A stretch of DNA of 10,820 bases from an uncultured Lachnospiraceae bacterium (lineage in GTDB: Bacteria > Bacillota_A > Clostridia > Lachnospirales > Lachnospiraceae). Location of the stretch: assembly GCA_947178085.1 (NCBI GenBank), contig CAMWWS010000058.1, forward strand, positions 1-10,820, read 5' to 3'. Every line of letters starts with the position of its first letter. The stretch's first letter is position 1. The notes below the pieces were generated by a model, which was not told where the DNA came from, ran no database searches, and was given only the letters and a program-made list of their open reading frames with translations. Below are positions 5,278 through 10,820 of this stretch, in pieces. A program made the position numbers and the translations under genes.

Positions 5278-6618
5278 GTGGCGAATCGAATAGCATGGGA
5301 TGACAGGTATAATATTGGAGTAGATATTATCGATAAAGAACATAAAAGGCTCTTTAAAATCCTGAATAAATTACTTTCCTTCGAGGATGGAGAGGAGAAA
5401 AACGAATGGGTTTGCCAGGAAGGAATTAAATATTTTAAAGATCACGCAGTTAAACACTTTGCAGATGAAGAAGAGTATATGAGATCGATTAACTATAGTG
5501 AATATGATATTCATAAGCGTATTCATGATGATTTCCGTAATAAAACGATTCCGGAACTTGAGAAGGAATTGGTACAATCACATTACTCTACAGAAGCGGT
5601 GAATCATTTTCTCGGAGTTAGTATAGGCTGGCTGGTTGGGCATACACTGATGGAGGATCATGCCATAGTCGGAAAGGCCGTAAATAAATGGGCGGATCTT
5701 TTGCCTCAGGAAGAGCATGATGTTTTCAGGGATCTGATTGTTGAGCTTGTTCAAAATACGTTTGCGTTGGAATCAAGAGAAATCAGTGCAAGTTACGGCG
5801 GAGAGCAGTTTGGAAACGGAGTATATTATCGTTTGGTTCATGGCAACAAGAGTGGCGAAAAATGTGAAACCATTTTAGTTTTTGAGGACAGGCTGCTTGT
5901 CAATACAGTTGGTAAGATGATTGGTGAAAAAACCAGTAAACTCAGTGTTCTTACGATTAATGCCACCAGATATACAGCGCGACAGTTTGTAAAACATATC
6001 ATGAGGCATTTTCCGGCGGTGGACTCTTTTGAGTTAAAATCGGAAAATTTGCTTACATATGAACAGTTTAAAAAGGTATTTGAAAGAGAAAAACCGCAAG
6101 TCAGTCTGCTGTTTAGTACTGATGAGGGATATTTTGCATATTGTGCCATTGCGCCGCATTTGAAACAGGGTAAGATTGGAACTTCTATCTATACCGAGAA
6201 TGCGATGGCCATAATTAATGAGTATCTTGAAGAAACCGGACCGGTGAATAAAGATAAAATACTTGTGGTAGATGATTCAAAGGTGGTCCTGCAGTCAATG
6301 AAGGCGTTGCTGGGAGAAGATTATGATGTTACACCTGCTGAGTCAGGATTGGCTGCAATAAGGTGCATCACTTTGAACAGACCTGATTTGATTTTGCTGG
6401 ATTATGAAATGCCGGTATGTGACGGTAAGCAGGTATTGGAAATGATTCGTGCTGAAGAGTCATGGGCAGATATTCCGGTTATTTTCCTGACCGGCAGGGG
6501 AGATGCTGAGAGCGTAAAAAAAGTTATGTCTTTAAAGCCGGCAGGATATCTGTTAAAAGTTATGAAACCTGAGGAGATTAAGAAGGCTGTAGACGGTTTT
6601 TTTGAGGCAAGGAAATAG
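5278..6618 (+). CDS. Bacteriohemerythrin fused to a response-regulator receiver domain
   Basis: A 446-aa protein. Residues 1-135 are a bacteriohemerythrin with the full diiron ligand set: His22, His60, Glu64, His79, His83, His122 and Asp127, plus Trp7 and the IDKEHK motif. It should bind O2. Residues about 145-310 are a middle domain resembling CheX (a CheC-type CheY-P phosphatase): TILVFEDRLLVNTVGKMIGE and TARQFVKHIM match its pattern only loosely, so this is low confidence. Residues 325-446 are a receiver domain with Asp332/Asp333, phosphoacceptor Asp375, Thr405 and Lys427, so it is competent for phosphorylation. No output domain follows the receiver. The protein is probably a cytoplasmic oxygen or redox input to two-component or chemotaxis-type signalling; no kinase lies nearby. 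It starts at GTG 5278, 7 bases after AAAGGAG (5264-5270). No clear sigma-A promoter is seen between the preceding terminator and this gene. Confidence 0.88.
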   Translation: MANRIAWDDRYNIGVDIIDKEHKRLFKILNKLLSFEDGEEKNEWVCQEGIKYFKDHAVKHFADEEEYMRSINYSEYDIHKRIHDDFRNKTIPELEKELVQSHYSTEAVNHFLGVSIGWLVGHTLMEDHAIVGKAVNKWADLLPQEEHDVFRDLIVELVQNTFALESREISASYGGEQFGNGVYYRLVHGNKSGEKCETILVFEDRLLVNTVGKMIGEKTSKLSVLTINATRYTARQFVKHIMRHFPAVDSFELKSENLLTYEQFKKVFEREKPQVSLLFSTDEGYFAYCAIAPHLKQGKIGTSIYTENAMAIINEYLEETGPVNKDKILVVDDSKVVLQSMKALLGEDYDVTPAESGLAAIRCITLNRPDLILLDYEMPVCDGKQVLEMIRAEESWADIPVIFLTGRGDAESVKKVMSLKPAGYLLKVMKPEEIKKAVDGFFEARK

Positions 6619-6649
6619 TTGATTGGAAGCATGTATAGTTTGATAGTGA

Positions 6650-6685
6650 AAAGCTCAGAGGAAAATAATTTCTTCTGAGCTTTAT
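6650..6685 (+). terminator. Rho-independent terminator behind the hemerythrin-receiver gene
   Basis: A 10-bp stem AAAGCTCAGA/TCTGAGCTTT (6650-6659 and 6674-6683) extends inward by five more pairs to a 4-nt loop. The arm ends in TTTATTTG. The T run is modest, but the stem is long. It can also work on the - strand, which ends with AAAGCTC. Confidence 0.8.
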
Positions 6686-6708
6686 TTGAATGCAGAATCT
6701 GCATTCAA
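6686..6708. repeat. Perfect 23-bp palindrome
   Basis: TTGAATGCAGA and its exact complement TCTGCATTCAA are separated by one central A (6697). It starts right after the terminator at 6650-6685 and lies about 45 bases before the -35 box of the XRE-PurM gene. The 1-nt centre makes it a poor RNA hairpin, so it fits a dimeric protein binding site or a dispersed repeat better than a second terminator. This is inference from geometry. Confidence 0.6.
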
Positions 6709-6749
6709 CCAGCAATAGAATGGCGTACATAGATTCAAATATTTGTTTA

Positions 6750-6779
6750 TTGTTAATGGTCAAATATACATATTATAAT
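6750..6779 (+). promoter_or_regulatory. Putative promoter of the XRE-PurM gene
   Basis: The -10 box is a perfect TATAAT (6774-6779). The -35 box TTGTTA (6750-6755) matches 4 of 6 positions at an 18-bp spacing. The transcript would start near 6786 with a leader of about 25 nt before the ATG. Confidence 0.6.
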
Positions 6780-6810
6780 TGAAGTACCTTATAGAGTCGG
6801 AGGATGTAAA

Positions 6811-8055
6811 ATGCTGGATAATAAAAAAATATCGGAATTCATTACAAATAAAAGAAAACAACTGGGAATGACACAGGCAGAAGTGGCTGAAAAATTGAAA
6901 ATCTCTTTTCAGGCTGTTTCAAAATGGGAAAACGGTACATTGCCTAATGTGGAAGTTTTAGTTGAGCTTGCTAAAGTTTTGAATACGACGGTTGATGAGA
7001 TTTTGGCAGGAAGGGATAAGAACTGCGAGACCTTTTCATATAGTAAAGCCGGCGTGGATATTTCTTATACGGACACTATCAAAAAAGAAATGGCTGTATA
7101 TCTGAAAACGGATAACGAGCGTGTTTTAAATGGCGTAGGTCCTTTTGCATCTTTATACGATATTGGATTTCCGGATATAGAAGATCCTATATTGGTCTTA
7201 AAATCCGAAGAGCCGGGTTCCAAACAAAAATTAGCGATGGAATATGGGTACAGCGAATCGATATGTCATGATATGATTAATCATTTGGTAAATGATATCG
7301 CAGTAATGGGAGCAAAACCGCTCGCCGTATTGGATACTATTGTGTGCGGAAAAGCAGAAAAAGAAACAATAAAGTCTTTTGTGAAAGGCATGGCTGAAGC
7401 ATGCCGGGAAAACGAGTGCAATTTGGTTGGCGGAGAAACTTCCATTCAACCGGATGTTGTCAACAGTGGATTATATATACTCACGTCCAGTATTGCAGGC
7501 ATTGTTTCTAAGAATAATATAATTGACGGCGCCAATATTCACGAAGGTGATATAGTACTGGCAATAGCATCGAATGGTCTTCATACAAACGGTTATACGT
7601 TAGTCAGGTTGTTGATGGAAAAAATGCCGCAAATAAAACTGGACAAGATAAACGGAGAAACTTTTATTGAACAAATTATGAAACCACACACGCCGTACTA
7701 CAAGGCGATTAAATCTCTGTTTTCCGATAGCAGCGTTCACGGTATGGCACATATCACAGGCGGCGGTATAGAAGGAAATTTAAGCAGGATTATTCCGGAT
7801 GGGTTATGTGCTGAAATTAATTTGGAACAGGTAAAAACATTGCCTATATTTTCTTATATCAAGTCAGTTGGAAATATTGATGAAGCTGAAATGCTTTCTA
7901 CATTTAACTGTGGCGTCGGCATGATTGTAGTTGTAGAAAGACCGCATGCAAAGCGGGTAGAAGAACTTATCAGAAATCATTATGACTGCTATGAAATCGG
8001 AAAAATTGCAGCAGGGAGTAAAAAAGTAAACTTTAGAAAGCATATAAACTGGTGA
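6811..8055 (+). CDS. XRE-family HTH domain fused to a PurM-like (AIR synthetase) domain
   Basis: A 414-aa protein. Residues about 5-66 are a typical XRE (Cro/C1) helix-turn-helix: ITNKRKQLGMTQAEVAEKLK, then QAVSKWENG and VDEILAG. Residues about 75-414 align over their length with PurM, the AIR synthetase (FGAM cyclo-ligase) of purine biosynthesis: KAGVDI (79-84), VNDIAVMGAKPL (160-171), GGET (207-210), HTNGYTLVR (258-266), HITGGG (314-319) and FNCGVGM (365-371). The ATP/phosphate loop DGVGTK of PurM reads EEPGSK (133-138), and the EMP after GGET reads IQP, so the active site is altered and normal AIR synthesis is doubtful. It is probably a regulator that senses a purine intermediate or nucleotide, by inference. 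No purine genes flank it. GGAGG (6799-6803) lies 7 bases before the ATG. Confidence 0.88.
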   Translation: MLDNKKISEFITNKRKQLGMTQAEVAEKLKISFQAVSKWENGTLPNVEVLVELAKVLNTTVDEILAGRDKNCETFSYSKAGVDISYTDTIKKEMAVYLKTDNERVLNGVGPFASLYDIGFPDIEDPILVLKSEEPGSKQKLAMEYGYSESICHDMINHLVNDIAVMGAKPLAVLDTIVCGKAEKETIKSFVKGMAEACRENECNLVGGETSIQPDVVNSGLYILTSSIAGIVSKNNIIDGANIHEGDIVLAIASNGLHTNGYTLVRLLMEKMPQIKLDKINGETFIEQIMKPHTPYYKAIKSLFSDSSVHGMAHITGGGIEGNLSRIIPDGLCAEINLEQVKTLPIFSYIKSVGNIDEAEMLSTFNCGVGMIVVVERPHAKRVEELIRNHYDCYEIGKIAAGSKKVNFRKHINW

Positions 8056-8351
8056 AAAAAATCCCTGCTCAAATTTAGAAGATGTCATGCTGCAATATAA
8101 AATTTCATATTCGTTTCCGTATTCAACTGTTTCGTTTAAATTTTCGACAAACTTTTTATTGTATTTAATACGTATTTCATTTAAACTAAGTATAGGGCTT
8201 TACCTTAATTTATATACGGTTATAAACCGATATAATTATAGTATATCGGAAGCTATTTGCGTATAAAAAATTTATTTGTTAAATGAAAAGAAAGATTAGG
8301 CTGCCAACCGGTAAGGCAGCAGCATTTATTTTACAGGAAAAGGAGAATCAG
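8056..8351. other. Non-coding stretch upstream of the lipoprotein pair
   Basis: 296 bases without a supported gene, very AT-rich. No terminator with a T tract is seen after the XRE-PurM stop; the only complementarity is the distant AGCAGGGA (8010-8017) with TCCCTGCT (8062-8069). The stretch holds a candidate -10/inverted-repeat element (8227-8249) and a small leader hairpin, GCTGCC/GGCAGC (8300-8305 and 8315-8320), just before the ribosome binding site of the lipoprotein gene. Confidence 0.6.
8227..8249 (+). promoter_or_regulatory. Putative promoter -10 within an inverted repeat, upstream of the lipoprotein operon
   Basis: A perfect TATAAT (8231-8236) lies inside an inverted repeat CCGATATA (8227-8234) and TATATCGG (8242-8249) with a 7-nt centre. 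No good -35 box is found at 16-18 bp, so either an activator helps here or the promoter is elsewhere. A palindrome over a -10 box is a usual operator layout. The leader to the ATG at 8352 would be about 108 nt. Confidence 0.4.
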
Positions 8352-9743
8352 ATGGGCTGGATAAGGAACGTAAGAAAGCTTGTTGTCCTGGTCGCTATTT
8401 TGACGATGACCTGCACATTAGCAGGGTGTGGGACGACGGCAGCAATTGAATGGGACGACGATATTGATTCGGAAGAAGAGAAAGGTGATAAAGAGGAATC
8501 TGACGATGCCGGAATATCTGACAATGCCGGAATATCTGACGATGCCGAAATATCTGACAACGCTGGGACATCCGACGATGAGGAGAAAAGTGGCAGTGCC
8601 GAAACAGACAGTGATATAAATATACCTACGTTGACGGTGAGCGGAGGGACCAGAGAAAAGATTTCCGACGAAGAAGCTGCATCACTGCAATACATGGAGA
8701 AAGTCATGCTTGAAAATTATTACGGCGATAAGACGGAGTACGAAATGTATGCACCGATTGGAAGTTATAAGTTAAATGGAACTCTCAGCTACTTCGAACA
8801 CGGACTTATGTTCTCGGCAGCGGTATATAACTACGAAACGGATGACGCTTATGAGGATGGTCTGCGGAGGTATTTAAGCATACTGAAAAAAGATTATCAG
8901 ACCAGTGAGATTATGCGAAACGATGATGACAGATATGTATTTTTATCCTCGCAGGGAGAAGATTATAACGGATTGGCGTACGATATAAAGGGTGTGTTAT
9001 ATCAAGACGTGAGGGAAAACGGCATCGCTATAGAATGGGATCTGGAAGTTATGGAGGATGGTGTTGATTCTGAAACGTATCTGATCATTGATGAAATTTC
9101 AAAATGTTACGGAATATATCTAGACGATCTGGAGATAAACGGGGAGTGGGAGAAAGCAGAAGCCGAAAGGCTGATGGAAATGCAGGATGTGTATGAGCCT
9201 GAAGAAGGCAAATCTGAACTTACCAAAGCAGACGGCTATCAATATATGGGTATTACTGCTATCTCTGTCGACGACATCGAATGTCCGATAATGCTGCCGA
9301 TGGGAAGAAACAGCAGTGTGCTAGAAGAAAGCGCAATGACAACGATGCATGGCGTTTATGTATACATATGGGGGTATTCATCAACTCATCCTTTGAATTA
9401 TCAGGCAGATGCAGAGGCTGCTGCCGACAGAAACTATCGTTATGTCAGTGACCCTGACAAGGATTATCAGAATGCCAGAAGAAGTGAAGTCATGGCAATG
9501 TCCGGTTTCAATCAAGCGGTTTATTATGTGATTGAGTATGACGAACCGGATTATAATGGTGAGGAATATCATAGTCGGGTGGATGTATACTGTTATATTA
9601 AACTGAGTGATAAAAGTAATCTCAGATGCGAGCTCATACTTAGAAGCGAAGACTATGATGACTCTACGAATATTTTGCTGAAGGAGCTGGAAACGGCTTA
9701 CGGAATAGATTTATCGAGGTATTATTATGAAAAAGAAGATTAG
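8352..9743 (+). CDS. Lipoprotein with acidic repeat linker and apparent internal duplication
   Basis: A protein of 463 aa, no family recognised. The start is placed at ATG 8352, because AAAAGGAG (8338-8345) is 6 bases before it and the signal peptide then begins MGWIRNVRK; the in-frame ATG 8283 has no ribosome binding site. The lipobox LAGC puts the lipidated residue at Cys26. Residues about 33-90 are an acidic, disordered linker with 6-aa repeats SD(D/N)A(G/E)(I/T), encoded by five 18-bp units (8499-8588, the last degenerate). Two similar halves follow: ISKCYGIYLDDL (about 246-257) and LETAYGIDLSRY (about 446-457) close each half, which suggests a duplicated domain of about 150-200 aa. It is anchored outside the cytoplasmic membrane and overlaps the next gene by 17 bases. 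Confidence 0.82.
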   Translation: MGWIRNVRKLVVLVAILTMTCTLAGCGTTAAIEWDDDIDSEEEKGDKEESDDAGISDNAGISDDAEISDNAGTSDDEEKSGSAETDSDINIPTLTVSGGTREKISDEEAASLQYMEKVMLENYYGDKTEYEMYAPIGSYKLNGTLSYFEHGLMFSAAVYNYETDDAYEDGLRRYLSILKKDYQTSEIMRNDDDRYVFLSSQGEDYNGLAYDIKGVLYQDVRENGIAIEWDLEVMEDGVDSETYLIIDEISKCYGIYLDDLEINGEWEKAEAERLMEMQDVYEPEEGKSELTKADGYQYMGITAISVDDIECPIMLPMGRNSSVLEESAMTTMHGVYVYIWGYSSTHPLNYQADAEAAADRNYRYVSDPDKDYQNARRSEVMAMSGFNQAVYYVIEYDEPDYNGEEYHSRVDVYCYIKLSDKSNLRCELILRSEDYDDSTNILLKELETAYGIDLSRYYYEKED

Positions 9744-10707
9744 AAGAAAAGAATTGTTGCTGCTCGTTGGAATGCTGGCTGTCGGGATGCTGACAGGATG
9801 CGGAGAAACTTCAAGTGTGACTGCGCCCGAAAAGGAGGAAGCAGATGCAGCGGTAGCGGAAGTAACAACAGAGGAGAATGACAGAACAGTAGAGGAGAAT
9901 GACAGCAGTCCGGAAAATCAGGATAGTACTGATCAGAATGATTTTTTGAAGGAAGAAGCCGAAGAAGCAGAGACTGACAAGTTGATTACAATGGCTGATC
10001 TGTTATATGAAAGCGGAATCATTGATACGACGCAGCTGCCTGATACAGTGTTGTGGTTCAATGCAACTTACGCGGCGCTGACTTACAGCAACGGGTGGGA
10101 CTGGCATCTGATTAGCGGACTGGAGCCTACAGAGGATAATATCAGTATACAAAAAAAATTATTGCGGTCCAGTTGGAGTGTAAAGGATCGGGAATCGGCA
10201 CTGGAAACGGTGGAGAGTCTTATCACGAACGGACATCGGGGTAAATGTCAGGAATGTCTGGATGAACTGGAAACATTAGGGCTTCTGGAATTGGATGAGG
10301 AGAAATTTATAGAAGAACTCATGGATGCGGATCTGGAAAGTAATCCGGCACGGTATGTCATTGCTTATTATATGTATGTGGACGGAATAGAACCGGAATA
10401 TATTGCCGCTTTTGATTTGTGCAGAGTGAATCAGTTATACGCCGACTATTACTTATGCGGATATATGGATTACGAGGAAGCTATGGATGCATCACTTGAG
10501 AATTCATTGACTTTACAGAAAATGTACGATTCGTGGGAAGAAATGATGGATGCTTATCTGTTAGGCTTTCAGTTTTGGAAGGGTGATCTTGTCGTCACAG
10601 AAGATTCGCCTACATTGGAGCGTTACCACTATTATGAGATGCTCTGCGATTTGGAAGATAATCCATATACCCTTGACTGGAATATGGAATTGAAAAAAGA
10701 ATGGTAA
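9727..10707 (+). CDS. DUF1266-domain lipoprotein
   Basis: A protein of 326 aa. The signal peptide ends in the lipobox LTGC with Cys25. An acidic linker to about residue 85 contains a 14-bp direct repeat (9871-9884 and 9892-9905), giving two EEND units. Residues about 108-285 fit DUF1266: WFNATYAALTYSNG (110-123), a SWSVKDRE segment (149-156) and GHRGKC (169-174), then AFDLCRV (228-234) and SWEEMMDAYLLGFQFW (269-284), the typical end of this domain. DUF1266 proteins have no established function, and a lipid-anchored form is less common than the cytoplasmic ones. It starts inside the upstream lipoprotein gene (17-base overlap) with CGAGG 7 bases before the ATG, so the pair is coupled and probably works together at the membrane surface. 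Confidence 0.85.
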   Translation: MKKKIRRKELLLLVGMLAVGMLTGCGETSSVTAPEKEEADAAVAEVTTEENDRTVEENDSSPENQDSTDQNDFLKEEAEEAETDKLITMADLLYESGIIDTTQLPDTVLWFNATYAALTYSNGWDWHLISGLEPTEDNISIQKKLLRSSWSVKDRESALETVESLITNGHRGKCQECLDELETLGLLELDEEKFIEELMDADLESNPARYVIAYYMYVDGIEPEYIAAFDLCRVNQLYADYYLCGYMDYEEAMDASLENSLTLQKMYDSWEEMMDAYLLGFQFWKGDLVVTEDSPTLERYHYYEMLCDLEDNPYTLDWNMELKKEW

Positions 10708-10715
10708 TAGAGAAT

Positions 10716-10760
10716 AATAAAGTCGAAATCCTTGATTTTTCAAAGAATTTCGACTTTATT
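10716..10760. terminator. Bidirectional terminator between the lipoprotein operon and tRNA-Arg
   Basis: A 14-bp perfect stem AATAAAGTCGAAAT/ATTTCGACTTTATT (10716-10729 and 10747-10760) whose loop can form further pairs. The outer arms are AT-rich (TTTATT on the + strand, TTTATTATT on the - strand), so it can stop both the + strand lipoprotein transcript (8 bases after the stop) and the - strand tRNA transcript. Confidence 0.85.
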
Positions 10761-10766
10761 AAGTAA

Positions 10767-10820
10767 CGTGCGTTAGAGGATTCGAACCCCCGACCTTTTG
10801 GTCCGTAGCCAAACGCTCTA
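10767..10820 (-). tRNA. tRNA-Arg (ACG), 5' part missing
   Basis: The 3' part of a tRNA on the - strand. The anticodon stem TTTGG/CCAAA surrounds CTACGGA, giving anticodon ACG (normally edited to ICG by TadA, reading CGU/CGC/CGA). The T loop is TTCGAAT with a G-U-rich T stem, the acceptor 3' strand is AACGCAC, and the discriminator is G (complement of 10767). CCA is not encoded. The acceptor 5' strand and part of the D arm lie past the window. Confidence 0.93.

Noticed and set aside
6811..8055. Selenide, water dikinase (SelD) or HypE as identity of the enzyme domain
   Set aside because: These share the PurM-like fold, but HITGGG, FNCGVGM and H.NGY.LVR in this order are specific to PurM-type AIR synthetases.
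8010..8069. AGCAGGGA/TCCCTGCT as a terminator after the XRE-PurM gene
   Set aside because: The loop would be 44 bases, half of the stem lies in the coding region, and no T tract follows.
8283..8351. ATG 8283 as the start of the 463-aa lipoprotein
   Set aside because: No ribosome binding site, and the extension would put about 23 residues before an otherwise normal signal peptide; ATG 8352 has AAAAGGAG at 6 bases.
8499..8588. CRISPR-like short tandem repeats
   Set aside because: The 18-bp units are adjacent without spacers, in frame, and encode an acidic lipoprotein linker.
1..10820. The segment as an integrated element between tRNA genes
   Set aside because: No integrase, transposase, phage gene or duplicated tRNA end was found in the window; the tRNA ends at both sides belong to different isoacceptors (Asp and Arg).

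Overview
The window looks like a chromosomal segment of a low-GC Firmicute, most likely class Clostridia and Lachnospiraceae-like. This rests on AT-rich intergenic DNA, strong AGGAGG-type ribosome binding sites, sigma-A type promoters, several lipoproteins with LAGC/LTGC lipoboxes, a bacteriohemerythrin, and the family mix (SPFH with Arc-like RHH, YbjQ, DUF1266). The taxon is an inference. None of the five tRNA genes encodes its CCA tail. Every protein gene reads on the + strand; tRNA-Gly and tRNA-Arg read on the - strand.

Layout. Positions 1-417: tRNA cluster Asp(GUC, cut by the window edge) - Val(UAC) - Leu(UAA), with a pair of related hairpins between Asp and Val and a terminator after Leu. 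448-1259: a type II toxin-antitoxin module (AbrB/SpoVT-type antitoxin, RelE/ParE-type toxin) with a near-consensus promoter, a tandem 8-bp repeat near the predicted transcription start, and a long hairpin behind it. 1300-1653: a small two-span membrane protein, convergent with tRNA-Gly(CCC), which lies one base away. 1850-4408: a five-gene operon with an SPFH/Band 7 membrane protein, an Arc-like ribbon-helix-helix protein, a small membrane protein, a YbjQ-family protein and an uncharacterised protein. Its promoter carries two TGATATCA palindromes one helical turn apart. 4409-5213: a monocistronic DUF4352-like lipoprotein with its own promoter and terminator. 5278-6685: a hemerythrin - (CheX-like?) - response-regulator receiver fusion. 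6686-8055: a palindrome, then an XRE helix-turn-helix domain fused to a PurM (AIR synthetase)-like enzyme domain. 8056-8351: a non-coding stretch with a possible promoter. 8352-10760: two overlapping lipoprotein genes, the second with a DUF1266 domain, closed by a bidirectional terminator shared with a - strand tRNA-Arg(ACG) cut by the window end.

Nothing here is an obvious phage or transposon, although the segment is bounded by tRNA genes and is rich in accessory-type genes. The most unusual item is the XRE-PurM fusion, in which several PurM motifs are kept but the DGVGTK signature is changed to EEPGSK; this suggests a regulator that uses an AIR-synthetase fold as a ligand sensor. The hemerythrin-receiver fusion (a probable oxygen or redox input into signalling) and the SPFH/RHH/YbjQ operon come next.
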